DNA of 64,000 bases from Lentilitoribacter sp039986595 (GCA_039986595.1 JBDWQJ010000009.1:228918-292917), one strand, 5' to 3'. Counted from the stretch's first letter, positions 25,943 to 34,931 are shown. Made by a program: numbers and translations. Notes: generated by a model from the letters alone, not told the origin.

Positions 25943-27287
25943 CCAAACAAAAATTCTTGTCATCGATGATGACCGCGAGATGCGGGATTCGCTCAAGCAC
26001 CTTTTGGAAAGCGCAAACTTTGAGGTTCAAACACTCACCCGAGCTGAACAGGTTGTCACGCAATTGGAAAATGGTGCATTTGATGTCATTTTATCCGATG
26101 TGCGCATGCCAGGAATGACAGGTGTTGAGCTTTTACAAAACTTAAAATCCGCACAAAATGCTTTTTCACATATCCCACTGGTTTTGATGTCCGCCCACGG
26201 TGACATTCAAATGGCAGTCGATACCATCCAGTCAGGCGCCTACAGCTTTTTAGAAAAACCGTTTGATCCAAGGCGCTTGATCCAAGTTCTTGAAAATGCT
26301 GCGCGATTGAGCCAACTCACGCAAAATGAAGCACGTCTTAAAGCGCGATTGTCGAATTTATCTGGATTAGATCGCATTCTCATTGGTCAAACACCACAGA
26401 TATCATCGTTGCACGAGGATATTCTTGATCTTGCAGACAGCGACGTCAATGTCATGATTTTAGGTGAAACCGGAACAGGTAAAGAACTTGTTGCGCGTGC
26501 TTTGCACGATCTGGGAGCCCGCGCGCCTGCTCCTTTTGTAGCAATAAACTGCGCGGCTATACCGCTCAACCAATTTGAAGAAACACTATTTGGCAATGCC
26601 AATGGATCAACTGGCTATCTCCAACAAGCAGATGGTGGAACATTGTTTATTGATGAACTTGGTGCAATACCGCCTGAGGTTCAGGCTAAATTGTTGCGAG
26701 TGTTTGATAAAAAGGAATTTACCCCGGTTGGTTCCGCACAGATAAAGCAATCGAATTTTCGAATAATATCAGCGGGAAATGAAGCGTTTGAAGCGCAAAT
26801 AGCAGACAAAGAATTCCGAGAAGATTTATATTTCCGCTTAAATTCAGTGGTATTAAAGCTCCCTGCCCTGCGAGAAAGACGCGATGACATTGCGCTTTTA
26901 TACGCCCACTTTACTGGCTTATTCGCACAAACTTATGAGATAGAACCGCCAATTGCTGACCAAGATGACATTGCGGCGTTACTGGCGCATAATTGGCCAG
27001 GAAATGTTCGCGAGTTAAGAAGTGTTGCTGAAAGACGTGTCTTATCCGCGCGGCGCGGAGTTGGATCTGTCGCGAGCGCTTTATCGCGTGAAAATGTGCA
27101 AGAGGATATTCCCGATACACTGCGCGAAGCGGTTGCTGCATTTGAGCGGCAATTGATCGCAAAAGCTCTTGCCACCCATATGGGCCGGATGGATGCTGTT
27201 GCAGAAAGCCTAGGCATTGGGCGCCGAACCTTGAACGAAAAAATCGTCAAACTTGGCCTGAATAAGGACGATGTTTTAAACAGTTAG
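25935..27287 (+). CDS. NtrC-family response regulator lacking the GAFTGA loop (DctD-like)
   Basis: The 450-residue protein has a receiver domain with phospho-acceptor Asp55 (VILSDVRMPG), an AAA+ domain with Walker A GETGTGKE (177-184) and Walker B GGTLFIDEL (234-242), and a Fis-type HTH (MDAVAESLGIGRRTLNEKI). The sigma-54 contact loop is missing: where the family has LFG-x-x-x-GAFTGA and about ten more residues, this protein reads LFGNANGSTGYLQQADGG (218-235), some eight residues shorter. A sigma-54 activator cannot normally work without this loop, so it may act on sigma-70 promoters, as described for Rhodobacter capsulatus NtrC. It is paired with the upstream kinase and probably controls the TRAP genes. 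Confidence 0.88.
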   Translation: MSNQTKILVIDDDREMRDSLKHLLESANFEVQTLTRAEQVVTQLENGAFDVILSDVRMPGMTGVELLQNLKSAQNAFSHIPLVLMSAHGDIQMAVDTIQSGAYSFLEKPFDPRRLIQVLENAARLSQLTQNEARLKARLSNLSGLDRILIGQTPQISSLHEDILDLADSDVNVMILGETGTGKELVARALHDLGARAPAPFVAINCAAIPLNQFEETLFGNANGSTGYLQQADGGTLFIDELGAIPPEVQAKLLRVFDKKEFTPVGSAQIKQSNFRIISAGNEAFEAQIADKEFREDLYFRLNSVVLKLPALRERRDDIALLYAHFTGLFAQTYEIEPPIADQDDIAALLAHNWPGNVRELRSVAERRVLSARRGVGSVASALSRENVQEDIPDTLREAVAAFERQLIAKALATHMGRMDAVAESLGIGRRTLNEKIVKLGLNKDDVLNS

Positions 27288-27304
27288 GCGTGAAGTTATT
27301 CACT

Positions 27305-27320
27305 CTGCGGAATTCCGCAG
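27305..27320. promoter_or_regulatory. Palindrome copy 2, candidate operator upstream of the TRAP genes
   Basis: CTGCGGAATTCCGCAG is a perfect 16-bp palindrome whose inner 14 bases equal the core at 24015-24028. It lies 18 bases after the response-regulator stop and 138 bases before the TAXI gene. No T run follows, so it is unlikely to be a terminator. Its position makes it a candidate binding site for the adjacent regulator. Confidence 0.65.
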
Positions 27321-27458
27321 GGCAATGAACCACTTTCAGGCAGTTTTCTTCATTGCGAATTAACATCAAGTTCTCTTTATTGCTGATCAAGAATATCCAG
27401 TAGGAGAGAATTGGGTATTCAGCATATGCTCTCATCAGCATAAAATTGGAGGAATACG

Positions 27459-28457
27459 ATGAAAACTATTACAGCTCTAGCTGCAGGTGCAGTCTTTGCA
27501 CTTTCAACAAATCTATCATTTGCAGAATCTAAGGACTATGTTTTGAACACGGCTTCAACGGGCGGTACATATCACCCTGTTGGAACTGCGATTTCAACTC
27601 TGTCAAAAGTGAAACTGCTTCCTAAAGAAAAATTCAGCCTAACAGCTGTGAACTCTGCTGGTTCAGGCGCTAACGTTCAGGCACTTGGCGCAGGAACTGC
27701 TGACTTTGCTATTTTGCAAGGCCTATTTGGTTCATATGCTGTGACAGGTACAGGCCCAATCACTGAGCCACAAACAAACCTTCGCTCGGTTACAATGCTT
27801 TGGCAGAATGTTGAGCAATTTGTTGTTGCAGCAGAAAAAGCAGCAACAGGCACAGTTGATGACCTTAAGGCGCTTAAGGGAATGTCTATGGGCATGGGTC
27901 GCCAAAACTCAGGTACTATTGGGTCAAACAAAGTTCTTCTTTCAGGTCTTGGCCTTGATATCGATAGCGATTTTGAACTTGTTTATGCAGGTTATGGTCC
28001 AACAGCTGATGCATTGGCAAACGGACAAGCCGTTGGTGCAGGCATCCCATCAGGTCCTCCTACAGGTGCGATCACAAAATTGATGGCTTCTAATGAAGGC
28101 AAGTTCTCAATTCTAAACGTAACTGACGCACAACTTGATGCGATGGATGGTGGCAGAAACCTTTGGGTTCCTTACACAATTTCAGCAGGTACATATCCTG
28201 GTCAAGCAGCAGACATCAATACAATTGCTCAGCCAAACTTCTTGGCAGTGAACGCAAGTGTGGATGAAGAACACGTCTACCTTTTGACAAAGACAATGTA
28301 CGAAAACTTGGGTTTCCTACAAGCAATCCACCCTGCAACAAAAGCAATGGCTGTTGAAAAAGCTATGGCAGGTCTGCCTGCTCCACTGCATCCTGGCGCT
28401 GCAAAATACTACAAAGAAATGGGTTTGGAAATTCCAGCCAATTTGATGGCTCAATAA
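27459..28457 (+). CDS. TAXI-family TRAP transporter solute-binding protein
   Basis: This periplasmic receptor belongs to a tripartite ATP-independent transporter. The 332 residues begin with a signal peptide (cleavage near SFA-ES, residue 23). The TAXI hallmark follows: LNTASTGGTYHPVGTAIS, then AVNSAGSGANVQALGAGTADFAILQG, and MGRQNSGTIGSNKVLL in the second lobe. A strong RBS (GGAGG) precedes ATG 27459. An 11-bp-stem terminator separates it from the permease gene, which should leave the binding protein in excess. TAXI proteins bind glutamate, 2-oxoglutarate or similar acids; the ligand here is not known. Confidence 0.93.
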   Translation: MKTITALAAGAVFALSTNLSFAESKDYVLNTASTGGTYHPVGTAISTLSKVKLLPKEKFSLTAVNSAGSGANVQALGAGTADFAILQGLFGSYAVTGTGPITEPQTNLRSVTMLWQNVEQFVVAAEKAATGTVDDLKALKGMSMGMGRQNSGTIGSNKVLLSGLGLDIDSDFELVYAGYGPTADALANGQAVGAGIPSGPPTGAITKLMASNEGKFSILNVTDAQLDAMDGGRNLWVPYTISAGTYPGQAADINTIAQPNFLAVNASVDEEHVYLLTKTMYENLGFLQAIHPATKAMAVEKAMAGLPAPLHPGAAKYYKEMGLEIPANLMAQ

Positions 28458-28483
28458 ACCCTACGGTTTGAGTTAAATATATC

Positions 28484-28515
28484 GGGCAGCTTAGCATTCT
28501 GAGCTGCCCTTTTTT
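28484..28515 (+). terminator. Attenuating terminator between TRAP receptor and permease
   Basis: GGGCAGCTTAG pairs with CTGAGCTGCCC (one wobble) around a CATT loop, followed by six T. It sits 26 bases after the receptor gene and about 40 before the permease. Partial readthrough would give more receptor than permease. Confidence 0.9.
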
Positions 28516-28555
28516 ATAATAATCAAAAAAAGATATATCTTGGAAAGCTTGTCCG

Positions 28556-30769
28556 ATGGCAGAGGCAATAAACACATCCGGTCCCACGCGTGAAGCACAT
28601 TATGCTGATCGTTATTCATGGCTCACATTAGAAGGTGCCAGTCAAAGCAAAACTGCAACATTGGTTGCGTCTTTTGCAGTTTTATTTGGTATTTGGCATA
28701 TCCTGACCAATGTATGGTTTGTTGAACCTGGCATGTGGCAGAACGCCATTCACTTTGCCGGATTTGCCTTTCTAGCGAGTATTTTCCATAGCCCATTTGG
28801 TGAAAAAGTCGGACAAAAATATGCATTACCCTTTGATCTTATTTATGGATTGATCGTTGCAGCAGCAGCCCTATGGGTTGCAGGTGGTGAAGATGGAATG
28901 TACGAGCGCACACTCGCAGTGACTGGCCAGGCCTGGCAGTTTAGAACAATTGATTGGGCCGCTGGTTTTATTCTCATTTTTGCAGGTATTGATCTAGCCC
29001 GTCGCGTCTCAGGCTGGGTTATCCCTGTGCTTGTTATAATTTCGCTTTCTTATATTTTATTCCTCGGCTCTCACTTGCCGGGCGTATTCCGCGCAGCCTC
29101 CCTACCTCTTAATGATGTGATGTTTCGCACATTGTATAATGACGAAGGCATGTTCGGCATTCTCGCCAGCATCTCATCAACAAACATCACGCTGTTTATG
29201 ATTTTTGGCGGATTTTTGGTCGCCTCTGGCGCGAGTGACTTTGTCATCGAGTTATCAAAACTTGTTGCCGGACGCATCAGAGGCGGCGCAGCATTTGTTG
29301 CGGTAATCTCATCGGCTTTAACCGGCACGATCTCAGGCTCAGCGATTGCAAATACAGCTTCCACAGGCGTGATCACCATCCCTTTGATGAAATCCAACGG
29401 GTTCCGCGCAAAATTTGCAGCAGGCGTTGAAGCCGCAGCATCCACAGGCGGACAACTCATGCCGCCGATTATGGGTGCAGGCGCCTTTGTGATGGCAAGT
29501 TACACATCCATCCCCTATTCAACCATTGTGGCTGTTTCCGTCGTGCCAGCATTTTTATATTTCCTATCTGTCGCGTTTATCGTGCGGATTGAAGCAGTGA
29601 AATATAATGTTGGCGATGAAATTGATCTTACAATTGATTATGGCAAGCTTATCTCAGGTGGTTTGACCTTTATTATCCCGCTCACTGTAATGATTACTTT
29701 GCTTTTATCGGGCGTAACGCCAAGCTACGCTGCATCATGGGCAATCGGTGTATTGGTTCTTGTCTCGTGGGGTACATGGCTTGTATCAAAAATCATTAAT
29801 CATGAACGTTTCGAACCGATTTTGATGGATCATAAATTAATCACACAGGCCTTTATGATTGGTATGAAGTCATCGATCATGACCGGTATCTTGCTTGTTG
29901 TTATCGGCATTATGAACAATGCAATTGTAACATCTGGCGTTGGTAACGGCTTCTCATTGATGATTGCGCAATGGTCTCAAGGCTCACTTGTTATCGCAAT
30001 CTTGCTGATTGCTTTGGCATCTTTGGTGTTGGGCATGGGCTTACCAGTAACAGCAGCTTACATCATCCTTGCAATCCTAACAGCACCAGCACTTGCTGGC
30101 ATTATGGCGGATGGCTTGATTATCGAACAATTAGTCCAAGGCATAACTGACCCAACAAAAATGGCTATGTTTGCACTGGTCGATAGCCCTCATATTGCCA
30201 ATATCGCAACCGGTCTTACGCGTGCAGATGCATCAGAACTGATGAGCACAATTCCGTTTGAAGTGGCAATTACGCTTAGACCATTGTTGATTGATGCAGA
30301 AATTCAAACCGTGTTCTTGCTGACAGCTCATTTGATCATCTTCTGGTTGAGCCAGGATAGTAATGTAACACCTCCTGTATGTCTGGCGGCATTTGCTGCT
30401 GCCGGTATTGCCGGATCAAAACCAATGGCGACGGGTTTTCAATCCTGGAAAATCGCTAAGGGGCTTTATATCGTGCCGTTGATGTTCGCTTATACTCCGC
30501 TTATTTCCGGCAACTTCATTGAGGTTATACAAATTGGAATATTTGCACTATTTGGGATTTATGCCTTTAACGCATTGGTGCAAAACTATGCTGAAGGGCC
30601 ACTTAAAATTTGGTTTATTCCGGTTCTTATACTTGGTGCAGTTGGCGCGTTTTGGCCGCTTAATCTAATGGCAAATATTGGTGGTGCCGTCCTTGTTGTT
30701 GGCGTAATTATGATGTCAAAACGTCATGGCTCGACTGATCTAGAAGGCGAAACTATTGCCCAAAGCTAG
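28556..30769 (+). CDS. TRAP transporter fused small/large permease subunit
   Basis: The 737-residue protein is a natural DctQ-DctM fusion, as usual for TAXI-TRAP systems. An N-terminal block of about four helices is joined to a large permease with about 12-14 helices. Conserved permease segments include GGAAFVAVISSALTGTISGSAIANTASTG and EAAASTGGQLMPPIMGAGAFVMASYT, the substrate/sodium-site region, and LVLGMGLPVTAAYIILA later. It couples Na+ flow to solute import across the inner membrane. It pairs with the receptor at 27459 and is separated from it only by the attenuator. The last ~20 residues are hydrophilic. Confidence 0.93.
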   Translation: MAEAINTSGPTREAHYADRYSWLTLEGASQSKTATLVASFAVLFGIWHILTNVWFVEPGMWQNAIHFAGFAFLASIFHSPFGEKVGQKYALPFDLIYGLIVAAAALWVAGGEDGMYERTLAVTGQAWQFRTIDWAAGFILIFAGIDLARRVSGWVIPVLVIISLSYILFLGSHLPGVFRAASLPLNDVMFRTLYNDEGMFGILASISSTNITLFMIFGGFLVASGASDFVIELSKLVAGRIRGGAAFVAVISSALTGTISGSAIANTASTGVITIPLMKSNGFRAKFAAGVEAAASTGGQLMPPIMGAGAFVMASYTSIPYSTIVAVSVVPAFLYFLSVAFIVRIEAVKYNVGDEIDLTIDYGKLISGGLTFIIPLTVMITLLLSGVTPSYAASWAIGVLVLVSWGTWLVSKIINHERFEPILMDHKLITQAFMIGMKSSIMTGILLVVIGIMNNAIVTSGVGNGFSLMIAQWSQGSLVIAILLIALASLVLGMGLPVTAAYIILAILTAPALAGIMADGLIIEQLVQGITDPTKMAMFALVDSPHIANIATGLTRADASELMSTIPFEVAITLRPLLIDAEIQTVFLLTAHLIIFWLSQDSNVTPPVCLAAFAAAGIAGSKPMATGFQSWKIAKGLYIVPLMFAYTPLISGNFIEVIQIGIFALFGIYAFNALVQNYAEGPLKIWFIPVLILGAVGAFWPLNLMANIGGAVLVVGVIMMSKRHGSTDLEGETIAQS

Positions 30770-30890
30770 CATCTGGCAATTGCGATATTGTTTCATTTTT
30801 CGCATCAATTTGTGTTAGATTAGCCATCTTGTTGTTATTATCTGCTCCGATTATGTTCAATATCAAGACGAACGTAATTGGAGCGAGATA

Positions 30891-31196
30891 ATGAAAATTC
30901 AACGCGAAGATACCGACACCAAAGGCCGTTATGTACTTATCCAAGACGGTAATCATACGCATGCGGAGCTAACATTTTCAAAAGTTGGCAAGAGCATGAT
31001 CATCATCGATCATACTGAAGTGCCAGAAGCATATCGCGGAACAGGTGCAGGCTTAAAACTTGTTGAAAAGGCGGTTGAAGACGCACGTGCGTTTGGCATC
31101 AAAATTATGCCTTTATGCCCATTCGCTGCCGCTCAATATAAACGTCATCCAGAATGGGCAGATACGCTTAAGCAAAAAGGAGTACCATCCTCATGA
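30891..31196 (+). CDS. Small GNAT-family N-acetyltransferase (YjdJ/NATD1 type)
   Basis: The 101-residue protein is a minimal GNAT of the YjdJ group: beta strands around AELTFSKVG and MIIIDHTEVPEAYRGTGAGLKLVEKAVEDAR (acetyl-CoA pyrophosphate loop RGTGAG), ending with the group signature MPLCPFAAAQYKRHPEW. The physiological acceptor of this family is unknown. It overlaps the pirin gene by four bases (ATGA), implying one transcript. A paralogue (32144) lies on the other side of the pirin. Confidence 0.88.
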   Translation: MKIQREDTDTKGRYVLIQDGNHTHAELTFSKVGKSMIIIDHTEVPEAYRGTGAGLKLVEKAVEDARAFGIKIMPLCPFAAAQYKRHPEWADTLKQKGVPSS

Positions 31197-32131
31197 GTTG
31201 GAACCCAAGCTTAGAACCGCATTGCCCAAACGCTGATGAAGCTAACGCAATTGAAACACTGATTGTACCTCGCTCGCGTGATATCGGTGCATTTGAAGTG
31301 CGCCGTGCACTCCCTGCTGCCGGGCGCCGCATGGTTGGGCCATTTGTGTTTTTTGATCAAATGGGGCCTGCAGAATTTTTGACCAATGAGGGAATTGATG
31401 TGCGCCCTCACCCACATATTGGTCTGGCAACAGTGACATATCTGTTTGATGGCGAATTTCAGCATCGCGACAGTCTTGGTACCAATCAAATGATTTACCC
31501 CGGCGAGGTGAACTGGATGGTTGCAGGCAATGGAGTGACCCATTCAGAACGCACCAGCGAAGCAACCCGGCAGGGCAAATCAAACCTTTTTGGCATTCAA
31601 ACCTGGGTCGCGCTTCCAGAAAAACACGAGGATGATGATGCAAGTTTTGAGCATCAGCCTGAATCTGCCTTGCCGTTTTTAGAAGGTGAAGGCAAAGAAG
31701 TGCGCCTTATCTTAGGCAATGCCTATGGCGAGAAGGCACCGGTGACAACATTTTCTGAGATGTTTTATGCCGATGCGGTACTTGAAGCGCATGCGAAAAT
31801 CCCCATGCCAGATAATCATGAGGATAGAGGTGTTTATATTGTCCAAGGCTCGATAAAAGTTGCCGGACAAGAGTTTAAAAATGGACAAATGATGGTGTTC
31901 CGACCTGGTGATCAAATGACCTTAGAAGCGGGTCCTTATGGTGCGCGGCTCATATTGCTCGGCGGCGAAACATTAAATGGTCCTCGCCATATCTGGTGGA
32001 ATTTTGTATCATCATCGAAAGATAAGATCGAAGCGGCAAAACAAGCGTGGATTGAAGGTGATTGGAACCATGGGCGGTTTAAACTTCCTCCCGGGGATGA
32101 TCAAGAATTCATCCCAATTGTTGAGACATAG
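31193..32131 (+). CDS. Pirin family protein
   Basis: The 312-residue protein is a bicupin with the pirin hallmark GPFVFFDQMGPAEF (residues about 47-60), DVRPHPHIGLATVTYLFDGEFQHRDS (metal-binding His cluster and Glu) and GVTHSERT. An iron at the first cupin and quercetinase-like activity are known for some pirins, while others regulate metabolic enzymes; which applies here is unknown. It overlaps the GNAT upstream by four bases and is followed by the second GNAT after 12 bases. Confidence 0.92.
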   Translation: MSWNPSLEPHCPNADEANAIETLIVPRSRDIGAFEVRRALPAAGRRMVGPFVFFDQMGPAEFLTNEGIDVRPHPHIGLATVTYLFDGEFQHRDSLGTNQMIYPGEVNWMVAGNGVTHSERTSEATRQGKSNLFGIQTWVALPEKHEDDDASFEHQPESALPFLEGEGKEVRLILGNAYGEKAPVTTFSEMFYADAVLEAHAKIPMPDNHEDRGVYIVQGSIKVAGQEFKNGQMMVFRPGDQMTLEAGPYGARLILLGGETLNGPRHIWWNFVSSSKDKIEAAKQAWIEGDWNHGRFKLPPGDDQEFIPIVET

Positions 32132-32143
32132 AAACGAGCAATT

Positions 32144-32428
32144 ATGACGATTACTAAAGAAGAAACCGGCGGCAATAAAGGCCGATATGTAAAGCGAATG
32201 GGCGATGGAACAGAGGCTAATCTCACTTTCATAAATGCCGGAGAAAAACATATCGTCATTGATCATGTCGGCGTGCCACCGCAGTTTCGCGGTGGCGGAA
32301 TAGCAGCCCAACTCGTGCAACATGCAGCGCATGAAGCCCGGGAAAATGGCATGAAAATCACACCACTTTGCCCCTATGCCGCTATGTGGTTCAAACGCCA
32401 CCCGGAATGGAGCGATTTGTTGACATGA
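32144..32428 (+). CDS. Second small GNAT-family N-acetyltransferase (YjdJ/NATD1 type)
   Basis: The 94-residue protein is a paralogue of the GNAT at 30891: both share KGRYV, EANLTF/AELTF, IVIDHVGVPPQFRGGGIAAQLV and the ending PLCPYAAMWFKRHPEW. The loop RGGGIA is the acetyl-CoA site. It is the third gene of a GNAT-pirin-GNAT operon, followed 1 base later by the convergent stop of the quinone reductase. The acceptor is unknown. Confidence 0.87.
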   Translation: MTITKEETGGNKGRYVKRMGDGTEANLTFINAGEKHIVIDHVGVPPQFRGGGIAAQLVQHAAHEARENGMKITPLCPYAAMWFKRHPEWSDLLT

Positions 32429-32429
32429 G

Positions 32430-33437
32430 TTAAACGGTGAGAACACTCTTGCCGATTGCTGTACCGCTGGCTTGATAAACAAGTGCCTTATTCAGATTTT
32501 CAACATTCATCTCACCAAAATCTTTTGTCATTGTTGACTGCAAAACATCCTCATCCAGCATCTTACTCACCGCATCAAGTAAGTTTGCCTGTTCGATCAT
32601 ATCATCAGTTTCAAACATGGCTCTTGTGAACATAAATTCCCAATGGAATGAGATAGATTTCGGTTTCATGAGAGACACATCAAGTGAGCCAGGATCATCG
32701 ATAATGCCGATCTTGCCACCTGGTTTAAGCAGATCAATCATTGCCTCGAAATGCAGATCCGTCCGCGTTAACCCAGCCGCATAATCGACAGGCTCGATAC
32801 CTAACGCTTTAATCTGCTCCACCAAATTTTCACGGTGGGAAACGACGTGGGTCGCTCCCATTTTCTTGCACCAATCCACGGTATCTGCTCGAGATGCTGT
32901 TGCTATGACGGTTAGGTTTGTCATTTTGCTCGCGAGTTGCGTCATCATAGATCCCACGCCGCCCGCGCCACCAATCACAAGTAGGACACCGCTCGCATCC
33001 TTGGATTTTTCTATTCCGAAGCGCTCAAATAACAATTCCCATGCGGTGATGGATGTCAAAGGCATTGCCGCGCTTTGTGCAAATGAAAGTGATTTCGGCT
33101 TAAAGCCAACAATGCGTTCATCGACCAATTGGTTTTCAGAAAATGACCCAACACGGCTAACCAGCCCGGCGTAGTAAACTTCATCCCCAACATTAAAGCG
33201 TGAAGCCTTGTCTCCAACAGCTTTGACAACACCAGCAGCATCATAACCCAAAATCACCGGCGCACCTTTTGTTGCAGCAGCGCGCTCGCGCACTTTAGTA
33301 TCGACAGGATTAATTCCAACAGCCTTCACTTCAACGAGAATGTCTTGTCCATTGGGTGCTGGTGTTGCAACATCGAGCTGCTCAACATAATTTTGTTTGT
33401 CTTGTAAAAATGGACCAGTGAATCCAAATGCTTTCAT
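32430..33437 (-). CDS. Zinc-type alcohol dehydrogenase-like / quinone oxidoreductase
   Basis: This is a 335-residue medium-chain dehydrogenase/reductase. It has the GroES-like half (VEVKAVGINPVDTKVRERAA, GYDAAGVVKAVG) and a Rossmann half with VIGGAGGVGSMMTQLA for NADPH, and lacks the catalytic zinc cysteine/histidine set of true alcohol dehydrogenases. It is closest to the 'zinc-binding alcohol dehydrogenase family' of quinone or enone reductases. It is divergent from an HxlR regulator 127 bases away, a common pairing in which the regulator senses quinones or aldehydes and derepresses the reductase; that regulation is inferred. Confidence 0.9.
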   Translation of the reverse strand: MKAFGFTGPFLQDKQNYVEQLDVATPAPNGQDILVEVKAVGINPVDTKVRERAAATKGAPVILGYDAAGVVKAVGDKASRFNVGDEVYYAGLVSRVGSFSENQLVDERIVGFKPKSLSFAQSAAMPLTSITAWELLFERFGIEKSKDASGVLLVIGGAGGVGSMMTQLASKMTNLTVIATASRADTVDWCKKMGATHVVSHRENLVEQIKALGIEPVDYAAGLTRTDLHFEAMIDLLKPGGKIGIIDDPGSLDVSLMKPKSISFHWEFMFTRAMFETDDMIEQANLLDAVSKMLDEDVLQSTMTKDFGEMNVENLNKALVYQASGTAIGKSVLTV

Positions 33438-33564
33438 AACTAACCTCGTGTTTTCTGTTCAGGTTGATTTATCATCAAGCATCAGTTAGGCACAAATTGC
33501 ACTTATGACAAGTACATACATTTTGGGCATATAGGTACATTTTGTATACTGAAAGGAACTCCCG

Positions 33565-33900
33565 TTGCGGCACAAAAATTATGATTTTTCGCAAGCCTGT
33601 CCAGTAGAAGCTGCTCTTGAAGTGATTGGTGGTAAATGGAAAGGCATTATCCTTTACCACCTGCTGGATGGCGAAATCCGGTTTTCAGAATTAAAGAGAA
33701 AAGTTGGCTCTGTGACGCAACGTATGCTGACCAAGCAATTACGAGAATTGGAAAATGACGGTTTAATTTCGCGCAAAGTCTATCCCGTTGTTCCTCCCAA
33801 GGTCGAATATAGTTTAACAGAAAAAGGGTGCACGCTTGATCCTATTTTGATCGCGTTGCGTGATTGGGGTCAAGAGCATATCAAAAATAACGATGACTAA
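33565..33900 (+). CDS. HxlR-family transcriptional regulator
   Basis: This 111-residue winged-helix protein has a conserved early cysteine (FSQACPVEAALEVIGGKWKG, Cys12), the feature by which HxlR/YodB-type regulators sense quinones, aldehydes or diamide. The recognition helix lies in GSVTQRMLTKQLRELENDGLISRKVYPVVPPKVEYSLTEKG. The start is TTG at 33565, 7 bases after GAAAGGA, which favours it over the internal start options. It probably controls the divergent quinone reductase through the 127-base shared intergenic region. Confidence 0.9.
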   Translation: MRHKNYDFSQACPVEAALEVIGGKWKGIILYHLLDGEIRFSELKRKVGSVTQRMLTKQLRELENDGLISRKVYPVVPPKVEYSLTEKGCTLDPILIALRDWGQEHIKNNDD

Positions 33901-33939
33901 AACGCTAGTCCAGATGAAGCCGCTTTTAATCCGAGTTTA

Positions 33940-34347
33940 CTAAGGATGCATTTTTGCACCCTTGGTGATTTTATCGACAACCTTTTTGTCAGCTCGCAGT
34001 GCAATCCCAACAAGTTTTAGATCTTCAGTGGCACAATCTTGTATCGTGGCCCGATTGGCTGCGTCATGGCCTGTTGCAAACATCTCCTCGACGTAAATTC
34101 CCATATCAACCATGCGCCCCGAAGCTCGATTATGAATTTTCGCCATTCCATTCGCATCCGTTGTCAAAACAATGATCGGCTGGATAATCAACGAGCTATA
34201 ACTGTGACCGCTTCCATCTTGATATCGTTCGCCGACAAGATCAGGATTTTGTCCAACAAGACCTCCTGATAAAAACGCTGTTACATTTAACTTTTGCCAG
34301 GACAAAAGATCTTCACGCACAATAATTGCAATTTTTGTTTCGAACAT
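33940..34347 (-). CDS. DUF2000 family protein
   Basis: The protein matches DUF2000: TKIAIIVREDLLSWQKLNVTAFLSGGLVG at the N-terminus and a Cys in IQDCATEDLKLVGIALRADKKVVDKITKG near the end. The fold resembles peptidyl-tRNA hydrolase 2, but function is unknown. I prefer ATG 34347 (nine bases after GGA); an in-frame ATG at 34365 adds six residues. It is divergent from the Lrp-type regulator, and in many proteobacteria DUF2000 genes lie next to an Lrp/AsnC regulator, so the regulator may control it. Confidence 0.82.
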   Translation of the reverse strand: MFETKIAIIVREDLLSWQKLNVTAFLSGGLVGQNPDLVGERYQDGSGHSYSSLIIQPIIVLTTDANGMAKIHNRASGRMVDMGIYVEEMFATGHDAANRATIQDCATEDLKLVGIALRADKKVVDKITKGAKMHP

Positions 34348-34448
34348 ATCGATAATTCCACACATATAAATTCATTAGTATTGACTTTTTGCAGAATATT
34401 CTTTGGGTTAAGTTATTTCAAACGAACATATTTCGGAAATATTATAAA

Positions 34449-34931
34449 ATGTCTGAACTTGACCGAATAGATCTTAGAATACTCACGCTTCTTTCGAATA
34501 ATGCTCGGATTAGCAACAAAGAGATTGCAGCCGATGTAAAACTGGCACCCTCAAGTGTTCATGAGCGCGTTAAGCGTTTACTTGAAAGCGGGATCTTAAA
34601 AGGAAGTTATTCTGATATTGATCTTGATAAAATTGGCCTACCCATCAAGGCGCTATTATTTATTCAACTAGCAGAACACCGCAAAAGCGATTTAGAGGAA
34701 TTTCTAAATCGACTTCTTGATATTGCGGAGGTTAAAGGCGGCTGGATGGTCACCGGCAAATTTGATGCAATTGTAGAAATTGTCGCCCGCGATACCAACC
34801 ATGTGCATCGGGTCGTAATTGAAAAATTTTCCTCGCGGGAAGAGATTCATCGAATTGAAACATCGATCATATTTGAGAGCATTACCCAGCGCGACCTGAC
34901 CAATACTCTTAATCTTGTGCAGACGGGCTAA
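34449..34931 (+). CDS. Lrp/AsnC family transcriptional regulator
   Basis: This 160-residue regulator starts at ATG 34449 (MSELDRIDLRILTLL), although the frame is open 20 codons further. The HTH is NARISNKEIAADVKLAPSSVHERVKRLLESGILKGSYSDID; a RAM/ligand domain follows (IKALLFIQLAEH, VTGKFDAIVEIVARD), which forms octamers and binds amino acids in the family. It is divergent from the DUF2000 gene with about 100 bases between starts. The effector is unknown. Confidence 0.92.
   Translation: MSELDRIDLRILTLLSNNARISNKEIAADVKLAPSSVHERVKRLLESGILKGSYSDIDLDKIGLPIKALLFIQLAEHRKSDLEEFLNRLLDIAEVKGGWMVTGKFDAIVEIVARDTNHVHRVVIEKFSSREEIHRIETSIIFESITQRDLTNTLNLVQTG

Noticed and set aside
27337..27357. Sigma-54 (-24/-12) promoter before the TAXI gene
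   Set aside because: The GG and GC are about 14 bases apart, not the required 10.
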